From NCBI GenBank assembly GCA_039707465.1, contig CM077643.1, positions 246,989,919-247,053,918 of the forward strand: a stretch of DNA of 64,000 nt. The letters run 5' to 3'. Every line of letters starts with the position of its first letter. Position 1 is the first letter of the stretch. The position numbers and the translations under genes are program-made. This stretch comes from Rhabdophis nuchalis. Its lineage: Eukaryota > Chordata > Lepidosauria > Squamata > Natricidae. The notes beneath the pieces are model-generated. The model worked only from the letters and a program-made list of their open reading frames with translations, was not told where the DNA came from and searched no databases. This document shows, in pieces, positions 32,486-45,493 of the stretch.

Positions 32486-33860
32486 TGTGTCGTGCAATTT
32501 TGATTACCCAACAGAAAATATTCCCTTCCAAGCTCATCTTACTATCATTCCAACCTCCAGCCTCTATTTTCACTCTTTATTTTTATTGTTTCTTTCCTTT
32601 ACTATTGTTATTTTTACATTTTTTAAAAATCATTCTTTTCCATTTTATTGTTGTAAGCTGCCCAGAGTAGCATCATGGCGAGATGGGTGGCAAATAAATT
32701 TAACTAATTGATTAATTAATAAGTTGAGTTCAACTCTGTGGAGTACATTTTAGGTAGGTGACTAATAAAAATATATACTTTCAAACTATGATTAAATATT
32801 CCTCTTTAGTAACAATTTAACATATTGTCTAATTACCACAGGGTTTAATATGTCACGCAGGTATGTTTGATGTCTCTAAGTACATTTCATAATGTTTCAG
32901 AGTAATGGTATTACTTTCATTACATTTATATATTGTGACAGATTTCAGCATCTACAATCCAATTATTATCAGCAGAGAAAATTGTCTTTGATTTTAGGGT
33001 AAGATGATCAAATCTTAAGTCAACAGAAGCTATAGCCATTGCTAAAAATGTATAGCCTTGCTTGAGGTTTTTGATTAGACTGAAACCAGTGCTTAAATCA
33101 TTAAATGATGTGGATCTTTTCCATTCCACAAGCAAACAAATATGCCAGAATATCCATATATATTACCTAACTGCGATCACAGAAAAATATACAGACTTGG
33201 CATCCATTACATGGCAAATTTGACAGGCTAGGGAAAAATAATATTCTTTGACAGAGTGGGCTTTGCTGGAGAGGTAACCATTGTTTTATAAAATACTTTA
33301 TGGTCAAATTTATAATAAATATATAGACATCAAATATATTTTGGGTAAATATTTACTTCTGATTACTAGCTTTTGCTTTGGGATGTGTCTATTGTTCCCT
33401 AGATATTTATTTCGACTTTGGAATATATACATTTAAAAGTATTTTTGAAAAGGATGTAGAGATGGATAATTTATAGGCTTTGTGATAAGTCAAATCACAA
33501 ATGTCAGCAGGATTCCCAGCTGCATTGGTATTATTTATATAACGCCGTTCTTTCCCATAATTCAAGGTAGTGTACCGAGGGTTCCTAAAACATTTTACAT
33601 ACAGATGCCAATCAAAGCCACACTTGATTAACCTCAAGAAGAGTTCTATATCTTGTGCCTTCAGGTACAGGTTTGTTTGTTGTTGTTTTACAGTTTCCAT
33701 TCCAGTTTCAAAAACTGATTAAAGAGAAGATGATAAGGGCGTGCATCTGAAACTCTGGAGAAAAAGTGATGGGCAAAAAAGTGTATGTAGTACTATGGCT
33801 AAAGCAGGGATGAAATCTACTTACCTTCGCTACCGGTTTGCACATGCTCACATGGGGCCA
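32486..33860. other. Intergenic, little recognised
   Basis: A weak LINE-like 3' tip at about 32650-32715 (GTTGTAAGCTGCCCAGAGTA, then AATAAATTTAACTAATTGAT) and a MITE-like piece at 33807-33860 (GGATGAAATCTACTTACC). Nothing else. Confidence 0.4.
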
Positions 33861-33867
33861 AGGCTGT

Positions 33868-34375
33868 CTGGCAGTGATCAGATGCTTACGGAGTTAGACA
33901 GCAGTGAGGCAGAGGAACAGCTAGAGCCTGTTCCCAGTGTGTGCATGCACAGAGCTGCCAGAAGAAGAGAACAACTCAGAAATCAGGGTAGACTTGGGAG
34001 TAAAGTCACAGGTGGAAGGTGATTGGCCCCTCCCGTAGGAAATAAAAGAGGAGTGAAAGGGGAGTGGGCTTTTGCAGGAAATAATTCGGTCGGTCGGTTG
34101 TTAGATTCGTTTCAGGAGTGTGAAAAATCTATCCGTGAATCTCAAAGACTCTGTGCCCAGTGTTTCTTTGCACAGCACCTCATTTGGAAAATATTTACAT
34201 GGCAGCTTTCCAAGATAGATAAGATAAGTCATAAATATTTCTTTGAAAGACTGTTTTCCAGGCCTTGCTGAATGTGAATGAGAGGAATTCACATTCATTT
34301 AATAAAAGGCGTTTTATCGGGATCAAGACACTGCCTCGTGCTTTTTGGGGAAGCCTAGGTCAGAACAACACAGTG
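33868..34375 (+). mobile_element. Possible solo LTR
   Basis: TGTCTGGCAGTGATCAG at the left. A promoter-like AGGAAATAAAAGAGGAG is near 34038, and TTTAATAAAAGGCGTTTTAT at about 34298 is followed by GGGATCAAGACACTGCCTCG and ends near CAGAACAACACA. The TG...CA ends and internal AATAAA fit an LTR. I could not find a matching target duplication. Confidence 0.35.
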
Positions 34376-34779
34376 AAAAAGAGGACCTGGATCCCACACA
34401 CTACTTCAGCAGAAGGCCGCCCGCAAATATGAGTGCTATTCTTAAGCAGAAGAATGAGGGGTGCCATTGGGAACAATGTCTGAATCGTCCATCACCAAGG
34501 GGGGAATAAGTTGCTTGGTGTCACCTTGCCTTTTTGGTTGGGAAAGAACAAGGAGCTCCTACTCATGTTGCCAGCTGAAAGCAGCTGCAGTAAAGGTGTT
34601 TGCTCACCCCGGGCTCACCCAGAACCACCAAGCACATGGATCAGTGTCGGAGCCATTTTGCATCTTAGCAAGATGACCAGTCAACGGCAGCAGACTTCTT
34701 ACAGTATATCTCTCTCCATTTCTTTGCTGTTCTCTGGTGTTCATTCCGGCTTTCAGAAATGTTATACCCCGATATCATC

Positions 34780-35042
34780 AGGAATGGGTTGCTGCTGGTT
34801 TTACTACCGGTTCACAACCTGCACGCGTGCATGCACTGTTCAAGATAAATTGTTCTTCACACCCGTGCAGAACAATTTACAGTGAACTGCATATGCGCAG
34901 TCACTAAAAACCAAAATGGCGGCAGCCAAGCAGCAGCGAGGGAACTGGTTCGGGGATGCGGCAGGCCCGGGTTGCTACCGTTCTGCAACCCAGGTCTGAG
35001 TTCCACTACCCGTTTGGCCAAACTGGGAGCAACCCATCTCTG
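34780..35042. mobile_element. hAT-type MITE, family A (7/8 TSD)
   Basis: CAGGAATGGGTTGCTGCTGG at the left and GGGAGCAACCCATCTCTG at the right. Flanks GATATCAT/AATATCAT. The middle shares CATGCACTGTTC/ACAATTTACAGTG and CAAAATGGCGGCAGCC with the 32234 copy. Confidence 0.8.
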
Positions 35043-35050
35043 AATATCAT

Positions 35051-38020
35051 GGTTTATAAACTACAATATTTGGGTTTACACTAGATGTTAAAGCAAAACC
35101 AAAGAACCCGTTTTGTGAGTTGGCATAACATGAGAGTAGCCCAGATTTTTGCAGACTTTTGGCACCCTGCTTGTATTAAATGACAGTCCCAAATAAATTC
35201 TTTGTGAAGTCTGCAGACAGGCAGGGTTTTCTTTATTCTAAACATAATGTTACAGCACAAATTCTGGCCTTTTCATATGGGCATGTGACTTTTCTGCACA
35301 TGCAAAGGGTGTGGACTTGTTTACAATGTCACACAAGCCCAAATAATATAACCCCAAATGAAGTGGCACTGATAATTTTTTAAACTGATCCATCGTATTA
35401 GTCATGTATGCTTTTTCATCGGGTACAGTGTTACAAGGTCTGCCTTACCTCACACGATTTTTTCTAAATATGCAGACCAGCTGTAGGTCTACATAAGTTT
35501 TTGCTTTCTTTCCAGTTTTCTCTGCTTTCAAAGCTTGATGTAAATTGCAATACAAAAATGAACAAAGCCACCGCTGCCTTCAGCAGATACCCCTGACCTT
35601 GAGTTCTTAAATTAAAAGAACAGAGCAGGCCTGTTCTTACTCTTTTAATCAGATGTAATTTTGACAAACTGCTTCCATATACTTGCTAATGCTTTTCTAA
35701 GCTACTCCACATCGTTTCAGCACTCATTTCTATGTATGAAAGCTTTATTGTACTCCATTAACCTATCTGCTACTTACACACCCATACACAGTTGTACATA
35801 CTTGTTTGTTCTCAGTTGCACACAGATTGACTTTTGTGAACTCCCGTCTAAAAAGCCCACTTGTAAAGTCCTTGGACCCACAGACATAGTGGTAAGTCTG
35901 ATTCAGCTTAAATCTTAAGCTTCAAGTCACTTGTCAATTACCGATGTCCCAAAAGAAAGGCTTCATTTCAGTCTCCTTACCATCCCAGCTACAAAAGCAA
36001 TGGAGGGCTACATTTTATTTATTGAACATTTTCTCCTGCCTTCCCCATGGGGCCCAAATTGTGATCGACATTTGGAGATAAAATGTTAACAATTGAGTCA
36101 AAAATTAGGGTGCAGCAGTAGAGATGAATAAAGCATTAACTACAGCTGGAAATGCATAATCAGTAACAAGAGTTGAAGTTACACGTAATGTAAGCTACTT
36201 CATTTCTTTGTGCAGGTGTACCTGAAATTGTTGCCAGTTCAGAGTTTGTATATTTTAAATGTAAGAACAAGGAGAAAAATATAAAATATTAGAAGAGCAA
36301 TTGAAATTGATTTAAATGATGCATGTAAAGTCAATCCAACTAATTGTGAAAGATTTGCAACTCTTTAATGGAAATGAGAAACAGTTGACTAGTGCTATTA
36401 TATATATTCAGAACATATGTAAGTATCAATATGTGGTATTTGGAAGGATATTCCTCAAGTTCTGAGTTTGCATGATATATTTGGATACTGTCAGGTGCAA
36501 AAATTGGACCCCATATAAAATTCCAATTAATATGATTTATTGCTCATGCCTCTACACAAGAATCTAGTCAACTAACAGTCAGTACTAAATTGGCACAAAT
36601 AAGAATCAAAGGAATTCAAGAGGAATTGGACATGGATGGCTTGTGGGAATGTATGTAGCCTAATTACTTGCTTGACTCTGCCCCCAGTCTCTGCCTGCTC
36701 TTCTCTTACAGATACTGTATTACTGGTACACTATCAGTTTGTGTGAACAATTCTTCATAATGGATGATTGTTCTCATCCTATAAAATAAATACATTTGAG
36801 AAAAAGAGAAAAAAATGGGTCCCTGGGCTGCAGAAACAATCTACTGTGTATTAATGTTGGTTTTACTGAAATCTTATGTCTGAGCAACCAAGTGGTCTTG
36901 CACTCTAGAATCATGTTTCTGAAGCTGCATTCATTGAAATATCCACTGATAGTAATAAAACATTTTGCATCATGGACTTTTTCACACCAAGCAAAGTTTT
37001 AGCATTGGGAAAACTTCAAACTGTGGAAAATTAATTTGGAAGAGACGACATAAGAAAACGGATTCAGTATTCATTAATAGCATGTGAAAATATTACTTTT
37101 TAAATAAAACATTCTACATACATATTTTTTTAATCCAATATAATAGCAAATTGCATATTTCCAACAGATATATATTTATATTTACCTCTCCTTTATATCT
37201 ATAAGACTTAACATAGTATTTTAAATTCCCAAACTGTATTTTTAATGTCTTATACTAGGAACACTTTTTCAAATGTCCTGGAAACTCCTAAAATTTAGAT
37301 ATAGCCAGATTAAAGGCTTCTATATAGAACAGATTTTCTTTACTGCTTTTACTGTTATACACAGCAGTAACGAATGTTATTTTTATACAGTAAAGGACTT
37401 GCGTTAATCTTTCAATTATTTTGATTTATTTTATTTATTTTAGAAACAGTTGTGATGAAATGAATGAGATCTAGCAGTTTAATAAAGCACATTTGTCCCC
37501 ATTAGGTCTCATTAAAAAGCAGATTAGACTATGTCCCAATGATAAAAATTATTTTCTGGTGTCTGGTGTTGATAAATGAGAAGTAATGATATTCTACACC
37601 AGATTTCTCAGTCTGAATGGAGTGCCCATGTAACTGAAAACACAGCTTTGCAAATATAAAGATAATAAATGACAGAAATATTGCTTTCTAATAAAAAATA
37701 TTATTCTAATGAAAATATACTAAGATAGAATACCATTCTAATAAAAATATAAAATCTCAAAAAAACCCTTTTACTACTATTTTATATTTATTCATTTGCA
37801 TTGATTTATATTCATATTACATTCATTGGATACAATCTTCATTAGCGTAGACTACATCCACTGAATTTAGAACTTCAGGATTAATTTAAGCCCTATTTGG
37901 CCATTGCAAGGAATTATTAAATTTGAATCCAACCTATTTTTCCATATTCATTTTTAAGCCCATACAGTTTACAATGTAGCAGTTGAGCAAGGGCCCTAAT
38001 TCAATCCGACATTTATTATA
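35051..38020. other. Intergenic, nothing convincing
   Basis: AT-rich DNA. A short CR1-like tip is possible at 36015-36070 (minus strand). No exon-like frames of APOB-neighbour genes seen. Confidence 0.5.
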
Positions 38021-38024
38021 CAAT

Positions 38025-38340
38025 ACAATACAATAGCAGAGTTGGATGGGACCTTGAAGGTCATCTAATCCAACCCCCTGCCTAGGCAGGAAGCCCTGTA
38101 CCATTTCAGACAAACGGCTATCCAACAACTTCTTAAAGACTTGCAGTGTTGGGGCATTCACAACTTCTGGAGGCAACTTCTGTTCCACTGACTAATTGTT
38201 CTAACTGTCAGGAAATTCCTTCTCAGTTCTAAGTTGCTTCTCTCCTTGATTAGTTTCCACCCATTGCTTCTTGTTCTACCCTCGGGTGCCTTGGAGAATA
38301 GTTTGACTCCCTCTTCTTTGTGGCAACCCCTTCTTTTATA
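38025..38340 (-). mobile_element. CR1/L3-type LINE 3' fragment
   Basis: The tail is ACAATACAATACAATAGCAG (a different pentamer, ACAAT) at the low end. On the minus strand AAGGTCCCATCCAACTCTG, then the coding remnant VVNAPTLQVFKKLLDSRLSE. Same family as 7761 and 28109. Confidence 0.75.
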
Positions 38341-38436
38341 TTTTATCTTTTATCATTTTCCAAATCCAGTCACCAACCAGGTCTAATTATAGTGGCACTT
38401 CATACATAATGGTCATTATAAACTTGTACTATAAGG

Positions 38437-38538
38437 CAGGGGTCTCCAACCTTTGCAACTTTAAGTCTGAAGGACTTCTCCAGAATTCTTGGAGCTGAAG
38501 TCCTTCAGACTTAAAGTTGCAAAGGTTGGAGACCCCTG
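38437..38538. mobile_element. Hairpin hAT-type MITE, family H (7/8 TSD)
   Basis: CAGGGGTCTCCAACCTTTGC and the exact inverse end GGTTGGAGACCCCTG. Flanks CTATAAGG/CTATAAGC. The arms pair over nearly their whole length, making a hairpin of about 102 nt. Confidence 0.85.
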
Positions 38539-38546
38539 CTATAAGC

Positions 38547-40490
38547 ATTGCAGCAAACATAAAGAGGCTTAGGAAATTCACACTGACATGCTGTACACCT
38601 CAATTCCCAATATATGAATGAAGGCAAAACTTGAAGTAAACAAAGATTTTGGGAAATATCTTTCAAAGTATTTCTTTTTATCCTGTTCCCTCAATATTTC
38701 CATTAAACCAAAAATCATGACATCATAACAAGCTAGATTGCCAACTATTTTATATAGAGAGAAATGTTGGTTACATTTTCTACAAATTATAGCTCTTGGA
38801 ATGTAAATCAGAATAATTGTCCAAATCAGTGATTGCTGAAACTGATTGACAAAGATCAAATAAAAAATGGAATAATTTTTGTGGTCTCACTAATGCCCAG
38901 AGCATCAACTTTTTAAAAAAAAAATGGATTGTCGGTTACTACATATGTAGTGTTTATATTAGCATACTGTTTGAACAGAGAAAATAGATATTTAAGATTA
39001 AAATGTGAATTTGGTATAATTCTGCAATGGCAAAGTCATCTTGTTTCAAGTAAAAACAGATGTTTGCTTAAAGTGAAAGCCCATCATTTCTCTTAATTAT
39101 GTTCACTGGTTTGGCCACCAAGAAAATCCATATGCACGCACAATGATCCAATTAAAATCAAAGCCCTCTCAATGAAGAATGCAATCAAAAATGGAATGGC
39201 CCCTGTTAAGACCAGCAACATTTTAATTCTCGACTGTACTATGTTGCACCCCTTCCCCTGCAAATCAGATGGATTCTGCTAACCATGGCATGTTTGTGCA
39301 CTTACCTAATTTAGTCAAATGTATTTCTGTAATTAAAATTCAGAAGCTATAACTTTGGTTTTTAAGAACAGCTAAACTGCTGAAGGAATAAAACTTCCTA
39401 GGTTTCCAGAGGCCACATGTTCACTTGAATATACACCAAATAATTTTTACAAGGTCTGAAATTAATAAGAGCTAACAGTAGAACATGTGCCAACATATAG
39501 GATGGATTTTTTTTCAGTCATTCCCTTCTTATTAAAGAAGTAAATCACCCTGAAATAATGTATAAAAGGACAATTTATAAGCCAGATGTTTCTTTTTCCC
39601 ACCTTTTTTCACTTTTTAAAATATATTGTCAGTTCCATCATTCAGCCTCTTTCCATGTGTACCCACAGGGATCCCATGCATCTTCACAGTAGGTGAAATG
39701 GCTATAAAACAGATTCTCAAACTATCATATTCAGACATTCCTCTTAGCATGAGATTCAATCTAAGTAAAGCGATGGGTATTAATCGTACACACTCCAATT
39801 GAAATGATAGCAATGTTCTGTAATCAAATTCTTTATAAAGGTTTCACATGGAGTTACATCTACTTAAGACTCCAGAAGGAAAACTTAGAATTTAGAGACA
39901 CTATTAAGATTTGCCAGGCCATGCAACCTCTGCATGGGATTAGCTAAGCAAACATAGGCATTAGAGTCAAGACAAAATGGTTTAAAAGGCAGTTTTTCTA
40001 ATAGTACTTGGTGATTAACTGCACAATTTTTGCCTTAAAAACATGGACCTGTGTTGAGAAAAACACAACAGCTGTTCTTAATTGCAAGGGAAGGAGAGAA
40101 CTTTGCTAGAAGGAAAACATGTTCTGAGCACTTGCCCCTTCTTTCTTTCCTTCCTTAACATTTAAAGAATCCTCTCTAAGGATAAAATACCCTTGCCTGC
40201 CTATTAAATGCCCCCTTTATGGAAAACCAAACAAGATGATGTTGAATTATTGGGGCTATCATATATGGGCTGCAAATTCCAAAATACCAGTAGATAGCTG
40301 CGAAGAGTTAGTAATTGCTTAAAATCTCATTGCTGATGTCTAATGATCACCTTCATATTAAGTTCCAGCATCCTCACCACTTTCTCCTCCATTTTTTCCC
40401 TCCATGGGGTAGACCAGTCTGACAGTTCATGACTAGGCCAAAATCATCTCGTCATTTCCGTGTCTTGGTCTATCAATGTTCTCAGTATCC
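38547..40490. other. Intergenic, nothing recognised
   Basis: No gene or nameable repeat. Confidence 0.5.
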
Positions 40491-40495
40491 GTCCC

Positions 40496-40715
40496 TTTAA
40501 TTTATTTTATTTTATTTTATTAAATTTATACCCCGCCCTTCTCCTTGTTAGGACCCAGGGCGGCGCACAGGCATTATATAAAACCATAAATACAATATAC
40601 ATCAATTAAAAATATATTAAATTAATTCACCCGTGCTAAAACCCGTTATTAAAACCGTAACCAAATTATAATTTATATTTAAAAGTCAGACGCGGGGGGC
40701 TGTCCTCAATCCTGA
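40496..40715 (-). mobile_element. CR1 LINE 3' end fragment
   Basis: (TTTTA)n tail at 40497-40520, then on the minus strand the tip GCGCCGCCCTGGGTCC and AAGGGCGGGGTATAAATTTA, and a short upstream UTR. Coding sequence is not reached. Confidence 0.75.
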
Positions 40716-40914
40716 ACTCAATCCTACCATTTCACCCATTCTCTGTCTTCTTATTACTGCTATATTATTCCATGCTGCTAAGCAGTAACAATTACTTCAG
40801 AACTGAAGTAAGTTATATATTTTAGTAATTGAATGCATGTTTTGGCATACTATCATTGGTAAATCTCTTGAGTAATATTCACTGTATTTTCTTGTGTTGT
40901 ATTTACCCCTGAAA

Positions 40915-41392
40915 TATATTTACTTTACTTTACTTTTATTAAATTTCTATCCCGCCCTATCTCCCACAAAGGGACTCAGGGCGCCGCACAGGAACTTAAA
41001 ATCCAAAAATACAAACAATAAAAATCTACAAAATTTAAAACTACAATTAAACAGTTTAACCCATGCTAAAAAGAGAAAACAATTAATTTAAAACCCAGCT
41101 CTAATAAATATGGTTGTAGCAGCTATGCCAGGCCAGCCATATGGAAGAAATAGGTTTTTAAAGTCCGGCGGAAGAGGCGAAGGTCGGTGATAGTCCAGAG
41201 GTCTGGGGGGAGGTCATTCCAGAGGGCGGGGCCTGCCACAGAGAAGGCTCTGCCCCTGGGCGTCGCCAGCCGGCATTGTCCAGCGGACGGCACCCTAAGG
41301 AGGCCCTCCCTGTGGGAGCGGACAGGTCGAATGGAAGTATGCGGTAGAAGGCAGCCCTGCAAGTAACCAGGCCCACTGCCATGGAGCGCTTT
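40915..41392 (-). mobile_element. CR1 LINE, 3' part (split by the L1)
   Basis: The minus strand encodes the ORF2 C-terminus PSAGQCRLATPRGRAFSVAG (about 41300-41235), then ALWNDLPPDL and a 3' UTR ending in GATAGAAATTTAATAAAAGT. The element continues at 47134, where CTTTAAAGATGGTC resumes the CR1 sequence. Both halves share CATGGAGCGCTTT(A), the target duplication of the inserted L1. Confidence 0.85.
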
Positions 41393-41495
41393 ATTTTTTT
41401 ATTTTTTTTATTTTTTTTTTAAATATTTTACAATATTTCACCCAGTGCTATACAAAACAAAAGGAAGAGTTGGTTTCAAGTGTCTTCTGTTATCT

Positions 41496-44400
41496 TTAAG
41501 ATCTCCAAAATCCACGTTCTCTAGGTACAGGCGTCAAGGCATCCAAAGTTCCAAGTGCATAGTCCACAAATGGGTTCCAAGTCTTCCAGAAAATGTCTTT
41601 TTTATAGACCCCCTCTCTGAATTTAATATCACACATCATTTTATCATTTAAGGCTAATTTCCACATTTCACAGAACCATTCTTCTATTTTAATATTTACC
41701 TCTATTTTCCAATATCTTGCTATTACAATCCTACCCATTATAATCATAATTCTAATCAATTCTTTCTCATGTTTTGTTAACTCAGGTTCATTAATTATCA
41801 ATAACAATATATTTTCTGATCTCAATATTATTATTCTTTTCATTTCACCCATAATTTTTTCTAATTGCTGCCAAAACTTTTTAATTTTCACACATTTATA
41901 CCACATATGTTCATAAGTTCCCACTTCCATATTACATCTCCAACATTTATCGCTCATTTTTTTATCTATCAATGATAATCTTAATGGGGTCCAATACCAT
42001 TTCCAAACAACCTTAAAATTATGCTCTTTAATCCTTATAGACAAAGTCCTCATGATTCGACTCTTCCAGTTCTCATTCCAATCCAAATCCAATATTTTAA
42101 TCTTAAGGTCTTCCTCCCAGTTCCTTTTCATTACCATTTGTGGATTTCCATCAAAATTTATAATCTTATATATCTTACTAACGAGTCCTTTTAACCCAAT
42201 TTCATCTTTAATAATTTGAGATACTAAACTTTCAAATTTAGTTTTACTTCTATCTATTTTACATATTCCCTTTACTTTCATAGTCCATTTTTCTACCTGT
42301 ATTTTTTCGAACCAATTCAACTCCAATCTTTGGATTACTTTTTTTTTCCTACTCTCAATTCCTAGAGCTCTTAACCAATTTACTATATTTCCTATATTTT
42401 CCTCCTCAATTACTTTATCCCGACTTATATTAGTTTTAATCGGCCAACTTTCAGTTGTCTTCCCCAAGAAAGCTATATCCGGGATCAATTTTTTAACAAA
42501 TTTATTCCAAATTTTGCTCAGCCCCTTTAACCAATAACTATTAATTGCCTTTGTTTTTGCTCTATCTAGAAACCATATAGACCCAAATCTCTTAATATCT
42601 TTTAGCTCCAGATCGCCCCAATGACCATCTCCACCTTTAAGTATTTTTATCACGGTTCGAATATTATACGCCCGATAATAATTAAGTAGATTGGGAATTC
42701 CCAATCCACCCTCTTTTTGATTTTGATACCACATTTTCTTCATTATTCTTGGTTTTTTCCCACCATTACAGAATTTATCCAATTTCTTCTGATATTCTTC
42801 TATATCTTTCTCTATCAAATTTAGTGGTAGCATCTCAAACAAAAAATTGAACTTTGGTAACAACATCCTTTTTCACATTGCAATTCTACCAAACCAAGAC
42901 AGCTTTATCTCTTTATACTTATCTATCTTTCTCTCTACTTCCTTCAACATCACCTCATAATTAATTTTTTTCAATTCTCTAACTTTGAGTGAAAGTGTTA
43001 TCCCCAAATATTTCAATGTATTCTTAACTCTTATCCCAAATTGTTCTTGCATATTTTCCCACTCCTTACCATCTTTATTCATTAGTAGTTCAGATTTTGA
43101 CCAATTTACCTTTAAACCTGTCATTTCTTCAAATTCTATCAAATGTTTATTTATCCTCTTTAAATCTTTCTCTATATCTTTCAAAATAATCAAGGTATCA
43201 TCCGCATACAAATTTATCTTATATCCCTTGTACCCTTCCAATCCTTCATCTTCTTCTATCAATTTAATCAAAACCTCCATAACTAACAAGAATAATGTTG
43301 GGGACAAGGGACATCCCTGTCTCGTACCTGCTTCCAATTTAATCTCTCCCGTCATTGTTCCATTCACCTTTACCTTTGCACTACTTTTTTGATACAATTT
43401 TGAAATAACATGTATAAATTTATTACCAAAGCCTAATGCCTCAATAATTACCTTAATAGTATCCCATTGTACAGAATCAAAGGCTTTAAAAATATCTAAC
43501 GATATTATACCTATTTCATCACCATTATTTTCAGCAACATCTATAATGTTCAATACTCTTCTAATTATATCACTCATATATCTACCTTTAACAAAACCTA
43601 CTTGATTATAACTTATATATTTATCTATAAAACTATTTAATCTATTACTTATAATAGCTGTAAATATTTTTGCATCCTGGTTGATTAAAGAAATGGGTCG
43701 GTAGGACTCGATCCTCTCAAGATCTTTATCAGGTTTAGGAATTATAGATATTACTGTCTTATTCCATGACATCGGAACTTCTCCACCATGTAAAATTCCA
43801 TTAAATAGTTTTTGCAGTCTTGGTGTTATTAGTTCTTTAAATTCTTTATAAAATTCCGCAGGTTATCCATCTTCTCCTGGGGTCTTCCCTAGTTTTAACT
43901 CTTGTATTATTTCGTTGATCTCCTCCTGTGTTATATCTTTTTCCATCAAGTCTTTATATGTTGGATCTATTTTTATAGCATATTTTCCAAGATGATTCTT
44001 CAATTTTTCTAAATCGATTGGTTTCTTTAAATATAATTTTTGAAAAAAATTCCTAGCTATTTCACATTTCTCCAATCTCTTATAGCACCTTATACCTTTT
44101 TCATCTATCAGAGAACCAATTTCTCTCTTTTGAGTTTTATTTTTCGCCATCTTTGCCAATAACCTAGAATTTTTATTACTAAATTCAAAAAAGTCCCTAT
44201 TTAAATACCTTAAATTTTTTTAACTAATTCGATATCTTCTTCTATCAATTTAGTTTTTAATAAGTTCAATTCCTCCAAACATTTTTTATCTTTCGTAAGT
44301 GAGAATTGGTTCTCCAATATCTTAATTTGTCTTGTATCCTGTTCTATTTTAGTTTTATATTCCTTATATTTTCTACTTGACAATTTAATACTTTCTCCCC

Positions 44401-45254
44401 TAAATATTGCTTTCATCGTATCCCAAACAATTTCAAATTTGACCTCTCCATTATCATTCAATCCCCAACTTTCTTCCCATTTTTTGAATATCCATATTTT
44501 ATCCTCTTCCTTTTTATACAATTTTTCATCATATCTCCAACCTCTTTCCTTTTTCTCAAAGTTAAAATCTATTTCCATCGTAACTTCTGCATGGTCAGAA
44601 TCCTTAAAAATTCCCACATCTACTTTATCTACATTATTCAACAAATCTTTAGAAACAAAAATATAATCAATTCTTGAATAAGTATTATATACCTTAGAAC
44701 AAAAGGTATACACCCTTTCAGAACCTTTCAACTCCCTCCAAACATCAACTACACTATTTCGAAGCATCCATTTGTTTAAAATTTCCCCTTTATTTGTTTG
44801 TCTAAAGCGGGTAGGATTATTACTATCAATTCTATCCCTAATTAAATTAAAATCCCCCGCCACAATTACTTTCCCTACACTTTCTATTTCCAAAATCTTA
44901 GTAATTTTATCAAGAAATCCCTTTTGTTTTTCATTCGGAAGATATAAGTTAACCAATGTCACTTTTTGCTCATTAATATTCCCTATAATTATTAAATATC
45001 TTCCTTCTTCATCTCTAATTACTTGTTTTTTCTCAAATTATACCCTATTTGATATCAATATCGCAACTCCTCTAGCTTTAGAAGTCCCAAAAGATTTTTC
45101 ATAGATCTGCATACCTTTAATATTCATTCTATTAAAATCCTCCGATTTTTGATGAGTTTCCTGCAAAAATAATGTCAGGTGAGTCCCTTTTAATTTTAAG
45201 CTCCAATCTTTTTCTTTTTATATGATTGCCTGTACCCTTCACGTTCCATGTCAT
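41496..45254 (-). pseudogene. L1 ORF2: endonuclease, reverse transcriptase, C-terminal zinc knuckle; several lesions
   Basis: About 1250 codons from the ATG at 45254 (MTWNVKG). The AP-endonuclease has NLYLPNEK, GDFNLI, RIDYIFV and SDHAEV. Reverse transcriptase motifs: KPDKD, YRPISLIN, FVKGR, GTRQGCPLSP and YADD (43197-43208). The C-terminal knuckle KCWRCNMEVGTYEHMWYKC has C-x2-C-x8-H-x4-C spacing. Lesions: a frameshift at about 45165, an in-frame stop at 45038, a frameshift in the A/T run at 44215-44221, and stops at 43863 and 42873. It cannot make a full protein; retrotransposition would need another L1. The clade is L1 by RT motif pattern. Confidence 0.88.
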
Positions 45255-45493
45255 TATTTTTATAAACCGCATTTAAACAGTAACTTTTTTAATCCTGACC
45301 CCTCCTCTTCCTTTATGTGCACACCCAACACCAAACAAAAAAGACATACAAAAAACACAACAAAAACAAACTTAAGACACAACCACAACAAATAACAATT
45401 AATCTTCACCCCCCACATCCTCATTCGAGTTACGCCTCCATATAAAGAGTGTGGGGGGGGGAACGTGCCCATGGTCGGGTCATTTCTTTCGGG

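Noticed and set aside
34461..34885. Two overlapping plus-strand frames of 71 and 124 codons
   Set aside because: They run into a family A MITE and show no family similarity or splice context.
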